This document shows, piece by piece, positions 30,361 through 37,469 of a stretch of DNA of 37,469 nucleotides; positions within the stretch are counted from its first letter, which is position 1; each line of letters begins with the position of its first letter. The stretch comes from Bacteroidota bacterium. Its GTDB lineage: Bacteria > Bacteroidota > Bacteroidia > Chitinophagales > Saprospiraceae. The notes under the pieces are model-generated. The model ran no database searches. It was not told where the DNA came from and worked only from the letters and a program-made list of their open reading frames with translations. Position numbers and translations under genes: made by a program. The DNA is taken from positions 1 through 37,469 of the forward strand of contig PZPC01000049.1 of NCBI GenBank assembly GCA_003045895.1, read 5' to 3'.

Positions 30361-32892
30361 GTGGCCGAACCCTATATGATGCGTATTGACAATTTTAATA
30401 TCCGCGGGCTGACCGATGAACAAGTACAGGCTGCCCGCACCGCCCACGGGCCCAATGTGCTGGATTTCAAGCAGGAAAGCGGGCTGCTGGCGGCGCTCAA
30501 AAACCTGGCCCGCGAGCCGATGGTTTTTCTGTTGTTGGCGGCGTCGTCGATCTACTTTATCAGCGGCAATTTTGGCGACGGCCTCTTCCTGGCAGCGGCC
30601 ATTGTGCTGGTGGCCTCTATTTCCTTGTACCAGGATTCCCGCAGCCGCCTGGCCCTGGACAAATTAAAAAATTTCACCCAGCCCAACAGCAAGGTTATTC
30701 GCAATGGCGAAGTAGTGGAAATTCCCAGCACGGCCATCGTAGTGGGTGATAGTATTTTGGTGGAAGAAGGCACTACTATTGCGGCCGACGGCACCATTGT
30801 GCATTCCAACGACTTTTCCGTCAGCGAAGCCATCCTCACGGGCGAATCCCTGGTCGTTTTTAAAGACGCCCAACAGGCCGACCCGATCATCTACCGGGGG
30901 ACCATGGTGGCTACCGGCCTGGCCATCGCCACGGTTACCGCCATCGGCAACGCCACGCAACTGGGTCGCATCGGCGGCAGCCTCGAAGAGATTGAGGATG
31001 AGCCGACGCCGCTGGAGATACAGATTGGTGATTTTGTTAAAAAAATGGTCATCATCGGGGCGGCGGTTTTTCTGGTGGTTTGGGGCATCAACTATTTCCG
31101 TACCTACGATCTGTTGGACAGCTTGCTCAACGCCCTCACCCTGGCCATGAGTATCCTGCCCGAGGAAATTCCGGTGGCGTTCACCACCTTCATGGCCCTG
31201 GGCGCCTGGCGCCTGATGAAGCTGGGGGTGGTGGTGAAGCAGATGAAGACCGTAGAAACCCTGGGTAGCGCTACGGTAATCTGCGTTGATAAAACCGGCA
31301 CCATTACGGAAAACAAGATGGCCCTGGCCAAAATGTACGTGCACGCCAGCCAACAGGTGGTAACCCTAAATGACCATACGCCCTGGACTGCCGCCGAAAG
31401 AGACGTGATCAGGATGGCCATGTGGGCCAGCGAGCCCATTCCCTTCGATCCGATGGAAGTGGAACTGCACCGGCTTTACGGGGAGCAGGCACCCACCGAC
31501 GAGCGCCCGGATTTTGACCTCGTGCACGAGTACCCGCTCGGGGGCAAACCACCGATGATGACCCACGTGTTTGCCAACAGGCAGGGGCAGCGCATCATTG
31601 CCGCCAAGGGTGCCCCGGAGGCTTTTTTGAATATTTCTGACCTGACCCCCGCCGAAAAACAGCAGGTTGAAGCTGCTATCCAGCTGCTGGCGGCCGATGG
31701 CTACCGCGTGTTGGGCGTAGGCGAGGCGCGGTTTGCGGGCACCGACTACCCCGCGAAGCAGCAGGCGTTTACGTTCCGGTTGCTGGGCTTGGTCGCCTTT
31801 TACGACCCGCCGAAGGAAAACATCCAGCGCGTTTTCGAGGATTTTCATGCGGCGGGCATTGCCGTAAAAATTATCACGGGCGACAATGCCACCACTTCCC
31901 GGGCCATTGCCAAACAGATCGGTTTCCGGGGCTACGAAAAAAGCTTGTCGGGCGACGAACTGATGGCGCTTTCGGATGCCGAATTGGAGGTTACCGTAGC
32001 GAAGAACCACTTGTTTACCCGCATGTTCCCGGAGGCCAAACTGCGCATCATCAACGCCCTCAAAGCCAACGGCGAAATCGTGGCCATGACCGGCGACGGC
32101 GTCAATGACGGCCCCGCCCTGAAAGCGGCCCACATTGGCATTGCCATGGGCGAAAAAGGCACGGAAATCGCGAAACAGGCTGCCTCGCTGGTACTCCTCG
32201 GCGACGACCTGACCAAAATGGTGGCCGCCATTGCCATGGGGCGGAAAATTTATACCAACCTGAAAAAGGCGATCCAGTACATTATCTCCATCCACATTCC
32301 CATCATCCTCACGGTTTTTCTGCCGTTGGCGCTGGGGTGGGTTTATCCCAACATCCTCTCGCCGATTCACGTGATTTTGCTGGAGCTGATCATGGGGCCG
32401 ACCTGTTCCATTATCTACGAAAATGAGCCCCTCGAAAAAAATACGATGCAGCAACGCCCCCGGCCTTTTATTAGCACCTTTTTCAACCGCAAAGAACTGA
32501 CCACCAGCATCGTGCAGGGGCTGGCCATCACGGCGGGCTCCTTGCTGGTATACCAGTACGCCGTGGGGGAGGGGTACAGCGAAGCGGTTACCCGCACCAT
32601 GGTTTTTACCGTGCTGATGACGGCCAATATCTTCCTTACCCTCGTGAATCGATCCTTTGTCTATTCCATTTTTACCACCCTGAAATATAAAAACAACCTG
32701 GTGGTACTTATCATCAGCATCACGGTACTCATTACCGGCATGCTGCTCTTTGTAGCGCCACTGACCCGTTTTTTCGAGTTTGAACACCCCACCTGGCACC
32801 AACTGCTCGTCAGCATTGGCGCGGGTTGGTTGGCGGTGATCTGGTACGAGGTGGTGAAGTGGCGAAAACGGGCGGTAACAACCCTTACTTAG
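30361..32892 (+). CDS. Cation-transporting P-type ATPase with PEEIP motif
   Basis: This 843-residue protein starts with GTG 30361; ATG 30376 five codons later is an alternative. It pumps cations using ATP. Seen in order: Cation_ATPase_N-like start (GLTDEQVQAARTAHGPNVL), actuator motif TGES at 160-163, helix-4 motif PEEIP at 267-271, phosphorylation site DKTGT at Asp310, nucleotide-binding segment with KGAPEAF, hinge motif TGDGVNDG at 577-584, and C-terminal helices. There is no N-terminal heavy-metal-binding domain and no CPx motif, so it is not a P1B pump. In helix 6 the usual D-G-x-P-A motif of Ca2+ pumps is replaced by MGPTCSIIYENEP. It is a P2-like pump of unproven ion; Ca2+, Mn2+ or a monovalent cation are all possible. 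Confidence 0.9.
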   Translation: MAEPYMMRIDNFNIRGLTDEQVQAARTAHGPNVLDFKQESGLLAALKNLAREPMVFLLLAASSIYFISGNFGDGLFLAAAIVLVASISLYQDSRSRLALDKLKNFTQPNSKVIRNGEVVEIPSTAIVVGDSILVEEGTTIAADGTIVHSNDFSVSEAILTGESLVVFKDAQQADPIIYRGTMVATGLAIATVTAIGNATQLGRIGGSLEEIEDEPTPLEIQIGDFVKKMVIIGAAVFLVVWGINYFRTYDLLDSLLNALTLAMSILPEEIPVAFTTFMALGAWRLMKLGVVVKQMKTVETLGSATVICVDKTGTITENKMALAKMYVHASQQVVTLNDHTPWTAAERDVIRMAMWASEPIPFDPMEVELHRLYGEQAPTDERPDFDLVHEYPLGGKPPMMTHVFANRQGQRIIAAKGAPEAFLNISDLTPAEKQQVEAAIQLLAADGYRVLGVGEARFAGTDYPAKQQAFTFRLLGLVAFYDPPKENIQRVFEDFHAAGIAVKIITGDNATTSRAIAKQIGFRGYEKSLSGDELMALSDAELEVTVAKNHLFTRMFPEAKLRIINALKANGEIVAMTGDGVNDGPALKAAHIGIAMGEKGTEIAKQAASLVLLGDDLTKMVAAIAMGRKIYTNLKKAIQYIISIHIPIILTVFLPLALGWVYPNILSPIHVILLELIMGPTCSIIYENEPLEKNTMQQRPRPFISTFFNRKELTTSIVQGLAITAGSLLVYQYAVGEGYSEAVTRTMVFTVLMTANIFLTLVNRSFVYSIFTTLKYKNNLVVLIISITVLITGMLLFVAPLTRFFEFEHPTWHQLLVSIGAGWLAVIWYEVVKWRKRAVTTLT

Positions 32893-33074
32893 GTCATCCC
32901 GCCGTTATTTTACTTCATTATGACCGCCCTTAGCTGATTTAACAGCCTGGTAAGCAACTAAAACCTGGTTTTAAGCGTATATTTGAAAGTTGAAAAGGGG
33001 TAAGTCACGGGGCAAAAATAGCGTTGATCGCTATATTTCCGTTTAACTACCTGGAACCAAAAGACCAAGTGCAG
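32893..33074. promoter_or_regulatory. Intergenic region with -7 element before DUF4175 gene
   Basis: This 182-bp region contains TATATTTG (32978-32985), an exact TAnnTTTG, about 90 bp before ATG 33075. The matching -33 TTG is absent. No terminator for the ATPase gene was seen. Confidence 0.4.
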
Positions 33075-36000
33075 ATGTCGGCCAAAGATAATTACCAGCT
33101 ACTGGTAGAGAAGTTAGACCAGTTTATTCGCAAATATTACGTCAACCAACTCATTCGGGGAGTCCTGTACAGTGTAGGAGCTATCCTGCTCCTGTTCCTG
33201 GTGGCGAGCCTGGCCGAGAACTATTTTTATTTTTCTAAAGGCGGCCGCAAGTTGCTGTTCTTTTCTTTTGTCGGGGGCAGTGTACTGGCGTTGAGCGTAT
33301 GGGTGTTCCGCCCTTTGCTGGCGTATTTTCACCTGGGCAAAGTCATTTCCCACGAACAGGCCGCCCAGGTCATCGGCGAGCACTTTGCGAATGTGAAAGA
33401 CAAGCTGCTGAACGTGCTGCAACTGAAAAACCAGGCCGCTACGGCCGAAAACAAGGCCCTGATCCTGGCCAGCATCAACCAGAAGACCGAAGAGATCCGC
33501 CCCGTGCCCTTCCAGGCGGCCATCGACCTCAACAGCAACCTCAAATACCTCAAATACGCCCTGCCACCACTGCTGCTGCTGCTGGTGCTCCTGTTTGCCG
33601 CACCCAGCATGATCACCAATTCCACCCGCCGCCTGATCCGCAATGGCCAGGATTTCGAACGGCCGGCACCTTTTCGCTACAAACTGCTCAATGATAAATT
33701 ATCGGTGGTTCAGTTTGGCGATTTTCCCCTGGAAGTAGAGATCGAAGGTGATCAGTTGCCCAACGAAGTATTTATTGAAATCGACAACTACCAATACCGC
33801 CTGAAGAAGGATGCCAACAACAAGTTTTCGCACCGCTTCAGCAACGTCCAGAAAGATACGCCCTTCCGCCTTTCGGCCAGCGGTGTTACGTCGCTGGAAT
33901 ACAACCTCGAAGTGTTGAAGAAGCCCAATATTGCCAGCTTTGAAGTGAAGCTGTCCTATCCGGCTTACCTGGGCCGTACCAACGAGACCCTCGAAAATAT
34001 CGGCGACCTGACGGTACCCGTCGGCACCAAGATCAACTGGGTTTTCAATGCCCTGTACACCGACGAGCTGAACATGGTCTTCTCCGACGAAGCAAAAAGC
34101 CTGGCTGCCCGCCGCTTCAGTGGCGACTTGTTCACGCTGGAGAAAAGAGCCATGCGCGACCTCACCTACCGCCTGTTTGTGTCTAATTCGATGCTACCCC
34201 TGGCCGACTCCATTGGTTACACCCTCAATGTCATCCCCGACCTGTACCCCGAGATCGGGGTGGAGGCCTTCCAGGACAGCACTATCCGGCGCCTCTCCTA
34301 TTTCATCGGCGATGCGTCCGATGATTACGGCCTGACCAGCCTGACGTTCAACTACCGCGTCAATGAGGCCCAGGGCAAAGAAGGCAAGTTGGTAACCCTG
34401 CCCGTGAGCAAACCCACGGGAAAGGTCATGCGCTACGATTACACCTTCGATCTGCGCGAGCTGGAACTCAAGCCCGGCGATAACGTGGTCTACTACTTCG
34501 AGGTATTCGACAACGACGGGGTCAACGGTCGCAAGTCGGCCCGCACCAACCTGATGAACTACGCCATGCCGACCGAAAAGGAACTGGCGGCCATGATCGA
34601 CCAGAATCAGGAAAAGATCAAAGACAACCTGGAAGCAGCCCTCAAGGAGACCCGCGAGATCCAGGATAAGATGAAAGAAATGCGCGAGAAACTGCTCCAG
34701 GAGAAAGAACTCAAGTGGCAGGATCGCAAGGAACTGGAGCGCATGTTGGAGCGGCAGCAGGAATTGCAGCAGCAAATCGAAGAAACCCAAAAGACCTTCG
34801 AGGAAAACATCCAGAACCAGGAAGAACTCTCGCCCCAGGAGCAGCGCCTGCAGGAAAAACAGGAACGCCTCCAAGAGATGTTCGAAGAGTCGCTCAGCGA
34901 GGAGATGAAAGAGCTGATGAAGCAGATCGAAGAAATGCTCCAGGAACTGGACAAGGAGCAGGCACTCGAGAAGATGGAAGAAATAGAGATGGGCGACGAA
35001 GAGATGGAAATGGAACTGGACCGCATGCTGGAAATGTACAAGCAGCTGGAACTGGAACAAGACCTGCAAGAGACCATCGACCAGCTGGAAGAGCTCGCCA
35101 AAAAGCAGGACGAACTGGCGGAGCAAACAGAAAACAAAGAAGAGACGCCAGAAAAACTGGCAGAGGAGCAGGAAGACATCAATAAGGAGTTTGAAGAGGT
35201 GCAGGAGAAGCTCGAGGAGATGAAAGAGAAGAACGAAGAGCTGGAAAAACCCATGGAAATGGGCGACTTCGAAGAACAATCCGAAAGCATCGAGGAAGAC
35301 CTCAAAGACAGCCAGGAACAACTGGAGAAGAAAGACAACGCCGGCGCCAGCGAGTCGCAGAAAAAGGCGGGCCAGAAAATGAAGAGCATGGCCAGCATGA
35401 TGCAAATGCAGATGGAAAGCCAGGAGATGGAGCAAATGGAAGAGGACATGGCTGCTCTGCGCCAGCTGCTCGAAAACCTGGTGGGGCTTTCCTTTGGCCA
35501 GGAGGACCTGATCGGCAACTTCGGCAATGCCGATATCAATACGCCGCGCTACGTTGACCTGGTACAGGAACAATTCAAACTCAAAGACGATTTTAGCCTC
35601 ATCCAGGATAGCCTCCACGCCCTCAGCAAGCGGGTTTACCAGATCGAATCTTTTGTGACGGAAAAAGTGACGCAAATTCGTGGCAACATGCGCGAAAGCG
35701 TCGAGGAACTCGAAGAGCGCCGTATCCCACAAGCTTCCGAATACCAACAACGCATCATGACCAACGTCAACGACCTGGCCCTGATGCTGAGCGAAGTCAT
35801 GAACCAAATGCAGCAGCAAATGTCGGGCATGATGGCTGGTGATCAGATGTGCGACAACCCCGGCGGCAAAGGGCAGGGCAAACAAGGCAATAAGCCCGGC
35901 GATAAAATGAGCCCCGGGCAACAGTCCATCAACGAAGGCCTGCAGCGCATGAAAAATGCCCTGGAAAAAGGCGGGCAGGTTGGCAGCAAAGAATTTGCTC

Positions 36001-36410
36001 AAATGGCGGCCCGCCAGGCCGCGCTGCGCAATGCCCTGGCCAAAAAACAGGCCGAACAACAACAACAAGGCAAAGGCACCGACTCCAAGCTGCAGGAATT
36101 GCTCGACGAAATGAACCGCTCGGAAGAAGACCTCGTCAATAAGCGGCTCACCAACGAAATGATGCAGCGCCAGCAAGAAATCATGTCGCGCCTACTGGAA
36201 CACGAAAGCGCCGAACGCCAGCAGGATCAGGACGAGCGCCGCAAATCGGAGACCGCCCGCCAACGCGAACGCGAACTGCCACCCTCGCTGCAGGAATACC
36301 TGAAAAAACGCGAAGCCGAGATCGATATGTTCAAAACGGTTTCCCCCGCCTTGAAACCTTATTACAAATATCTCGTAGACGAATACTTTAAAAGCTTGCG
36401 TACGAACTAA
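33075..36410 (+). CDS. DUF4175 membrane protein with very long acidic coiled coil
   Basis: I choose ATG 33075 (1111 residues, MSAKDNYQLLVEKLDQF); a TTG at 33024 would add 17 residues of unlikely sequence. Transmembrane helices lie near 33-50, 62-78 and 155-172. The region from about 180 to 500 is a periplasmic beta-rich part. From about 500 to 795 is an almost uninterrupted coiled coil rich in Glu, Gln, Lys and Met (units such as QEELQQQIEE and MEEIEMGDEEMEMELD). Residues about 795-1111 hold Gln/Met-rich helices and a C-terminal block (PPSLQEYLKKREAEIDMFKTVSPALKPYYKYLVDEYFKSL) that is the most conserved end. The family occurs in Bacteroidota next to the ATPase-fold and ybeY genes, as here. 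A cell-envelope role is inferred only from topology. Confidence 0.85.
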   Translation: MSAKDNYQLLVEKLDQFIRKYYVNQLIRGVLYSVGAILLLFLVASLAENYFYFSKGGRKLLFFSFVGGSVLALSVWVFRPLLAYFHLGKVISHEQAAQVIGEHFANVKDKLLNVLQLKNQAATAENKALILASINQKTEEIRPVPFQAAIDLNSNLKYLKYALPPLLLLLVLLFAAPSMITNSTRRLIRNGQDFERPAPFRYKLLNDKLSVVQFGDFPLEVEIEGDQLPNEVFIEIDNYQYRLKKDANNKFSHRFSNVQKDTPFRLSASGVTSLEYNLEVLKKPNIASFEVKLSYPAYLGRTNETLENIGDLTVPVGTKINWVFNALYTDELNMVFSDEAKSLAARRFSGDLFTLEKRAMRDLTYRLFVSNSMLPLADSIGYTLNVIPDLYPEIGVEAFQDSTIRRLSYFIGDASDDYGLTSLTFNYRVNEAQGKEGKLVTLPVSKPTGKVMRYDYTFDLRELELKPGDNVVYYFEVFDNDGVNGRKSARTNLMNYAMPTEKELAAMIDQNQEKIKDNLEAALKETREIQDKMKEMREKLLQEKELKWQDRKELERMLERQQELQQQIEETQKTFEENIQNQEELSPQEQRLQEKQERLQEMFEESLSEEMKELMKQIEEMLQELDKEQALEKMEEIEMGDEEMEMELDRMLEMYKQLELEQDLQETIDQLEELAKKQDELAEQTENKEETPEKLAEEQEDINKEFEEVQEKLEEMKEKNEELEKPMEMGDFEEQSESIEEDLKDSQEQLEKKDNAGASESQKKAGQKMKSMASMMQMQMESQEMEQMEEDMAALRQLLENLVGLSFGQEDLIGNFGNADINTPRYVDLVQEQFKLKDDFSLIQDSLHALSKRVYQIESFVTEKVTQIRGNMRESVEELEERRIPQASEYQQRIMTNVNDLALMLSEVMNQMQQQMSGMMAGDQMCDNPGGKGQGKQGNKPGDKMSPGQQSINEGLQRMKNALEKGGQVGSKEFAQMAARQAALRNALAKKQAEQQQQGKGTDSKLQELLDEMNRSEEDLVNKRLTNEMMQRQQEIMSRLLEHESAERQQDQDERRKSETARQRERELPPSLQEYLKKREAEIDMFKTVSPALKPYYKYLVDEYFKSLRTN

Positions 36411-36694
36411 CTAGCTGTCCGGCAGTGGCACGCCAAAAAAATCAACACTTAGAACCTGTAGCACGCTTAACTTGTTTAAAATTTAATATTGTCCGCTAGC
36501 TCACAACTAACAGGCAACAATAATTTTACGGGCGTCAGCGGGGAGGGGTATTGACTTATTAAGCAACATGTCGTAAGTTTGTTGCCGGAAAAGCAACTAG
36601 TGACCCCCTTTCTCCAGATGATGCCTTAAGAAAACTACCGCTTAAAATGTACATTACTTGTATAGTGTTCATTTTTTGCTTACATTAATGGAGT
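36411..36694. promoter_or_regulatory. Promoter region for the RsbW-like / ybeY transcript
   Basis: This 284-bp noncoding stretch contains a well-formed Bacteroidota promoter: TTG at 36551-36553 and TAAGTTTG at 36574-36581, 20 bp apart. Transcription would start near 36588, leaving a leader of about 107 nt before ATG 36695. I saw no riboswitch-like structure in that leader and no strong terminator after the DUF4175 gene. Confidence 0.65.
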
Positions 36695-37108
36695 ATGACC
36701 AAAATCAGTTATCAACCGCTTATGCTCAGATTGACCTCCGAACAGAAAAGCATCGCTGAAGTAGAAAGTTTTGTTACCCGTATCGCCAGTCGTTATCGTT
36801 TAGATGACGACCAACATGGTAACATCCTGATCAGCCTCACCGAAGCCGTCAACAACGCCATTATTCACGGCAACTGTGAAGATCGATCGAAGAAAGTGTC
36901 CATCAGCTTGCGCGAAGCCAAAGGCAAACTGGCTATTCAAGTATCCGACGAAGGCTGTGGCTTTGATTTTCGCAAAGTGCCCGATCCCACCTGTGAAGAA
37001 AATCTGTGCAAGTGCGGCGGCCGTGGGGTATTCCTCATGCAACGCTTGTCTGACCACATCGCTTTCCGCAACGGCGGCCGCACCGTCGAGATGCAATTCA
37101 AAATATAA
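36695..37108 (+). CDS. RsbW-like anti-sigma factor / HATPase-fold protein
   Basis: This 137-residue protein has the GHKL ATP-binding fold of the serine kinase RsbW type. The N box is EAVNNAIIHGN (50-60), G1 is DEGCGFD (85-91) and G2 is GGRGVFLM (108-115). The lid between them is unusually cysteine-rich (Cys100, Cys105, Cys107, near Cys88). RsbW proteins phosphorylate an anti-sigma antagonist (STAS protein) and bind a sigma factor; no STAS partner is seen here, so the target is unknown. Its stop codon overlaps the next start (TAATG), so it is translationally coupled to ybeY. Confidence 0.9.
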   Translation: MTKISYQPLMLRLTSEQKSIAEVESFVTRIASRYRLDDDQHGNILISLTEAVNNAIIHGNCEDRSKKVSISLREAKGKLAIQVSDEGCGFDFRKVPDPTCEENLCKCGGRGVFLMQRLSDHIAFRNGGRTVEMQFKI

Positions 37109-37469
37109 TGTCGGAAGCCTTCTTTCCTACTTTCTCCGAGGAAATTGAACCAGATATTGCTTTCCACTGCGAAGATGTGCCCGAACCGGACATTGATCTC
37201 ACGCTTTTACCCGACTGGATAAACGCCGTCATTGCCCACCACCAGGCTACCCTGGGTGAGTTGCAGTACATCTTTTGCAGCGACGCATACCTCCACCAAC
37301 TCAACCTGGAATACCTCCAACACGATACCCTCACCGATATCATCACCTTTCCCTACGCCGAACCGCCGCTGGTCAGTGGCGATCTCTACATCAGCCTGGA
37401 GCGCGTAGCCGACAACGCCCTCGACCACCAACTCCCCTTCGCTACCGAACTGCACCGGGTGATCATTCA
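37108..37469 (+). CDS. ybeY: YbeY endoribonuclease, N-terminal part (cut by window end)
   Basis: ATG 37108 overlaps the preceding stop by one base. The 120 visible residues match YbeY, the zinc-dependent endoribonuclease needed for 16S rRNA 3'-end maturation and ribosome quality control. Seen: LQYIFCSDAYLHQLNLEYLQHDTLTDIITFPY (the conserved N-terminal half, with LTDIITFPY as the DVLSFP-like block), GDLYISLERV, and the beginning of the histidine motif ELHRVIIH, where the zinc-binding HxxxHxxxxxH would follow beyond the window. In Bacteroidota ybeY is often followed by mnmG; that cannot be checked here. Confidence 0.93.
   Translation, partial: MSEAFFPTFSEEIEPDIAFHCEDVPEPDIDLTLLPDWINAVIAHHQATLGELQYIFCSDAYLHQLNLEYLQHDTLTDIITFPYAEPPLVSGDLYISLERVADNALDHQLPFATELHRVII

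Noticed and set aside
31366-32802. 478-codon - strand frame opposite the P-type ATPase
   Set aside because: The ATPase is unambiguous from its motifs; the antisense frame is an artefact of codon bias.
34194-36176. 660-codon open frame on the - strand inside the DUF4175 gene
   Set aside because: It is antisense to the Glu/Gln/Lys/Met-rich coiled-coil coding region, whose codons give Leu/Phe/Leu/His-rich antisense frames. The product is a low-complexity Leu/Phe/His run without domains, so it is a shadow.

Overview
The window reads as chromosome from a member of the Bacteroidota, most likely class Saprospiria (Lewinella/Haliscomenobacter-like). The evidence is: several secreted proteins ending in type IX secretion (T9SS) C-terminal sorting domains; DUF5723 and DUF4175 family proteins; signal peptides ending in the Bacteroidota-style AQ or GQ; a fused ResB-CcsA cytochrome c synthase; and several intergenic matches to the Bacteroidota -7 promoter element TAnnTTTG. 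The genus assignment is inference. I see no phage, plasmid, CRISPR, rRNA or tRNA genes.

Region 1 (1-7659, + strand) is the most interesting part. It holds the end of one multiheme cytochrome c, a complete 19-heme paralogue, an outer-membrane beta-barrel protein, a lipoprotein with two OB-fold-like (NrfJ-type) domains, and a 1036-residue ResB-CcsA haem-attachment protein. All run in the same direction with short gaps. Together they look like a self-contained periplasm/outer-membrane electron-transfer module with its own cytochrome maturation factor. A DUF5723 outer-membrane protein follows (7819-9270).

Region 2 (9344-13626) holds small housekeeping and metabolic genes: an ElaA-type acetyltransferase, a cupin with degraded metal-ligand motifs, a TetR regulator divergent from an acyl-CoA dehydrogenase, and an RsmI-like methyltransferase. 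The TetR/dehydrogenase intergenic region carries two inverted copies of a 15-bp operator-like site and a full Bacteroidota promoter. A strong hairpin terminator separates the methyltransferase from the next block.

Region 3 (13717-28704, mostly - strand) is rich in secreted hydrolases. It has two large thermolysin-family (M4) metallopeptidases with different accessory domains, another T9SS cargo protein, and a cytoplasmic M3 oligopeptidase. Between them lie a lipoprotein, a DUF2141 protein, a solo NMT1-like binding protein, FabH, a sodium/solute symporter and a small beta-barrel protein. The combination suits an organism that degrades external protein and takes up the products.

Region 4 (28705-37469) starts with a roughly 210-bp MITE-like element bounded by perfect 19-bp inverted repeats, then a long-stem terminator and two small hypothetical genes. 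A P-type ATPase with a PEEIP motif, a large coiled-coil DUF4175 membrane protein, an RsbW-like ATPase-fold protein and the start of ybeY complete the window. The last two overlap by one base (TAATG).
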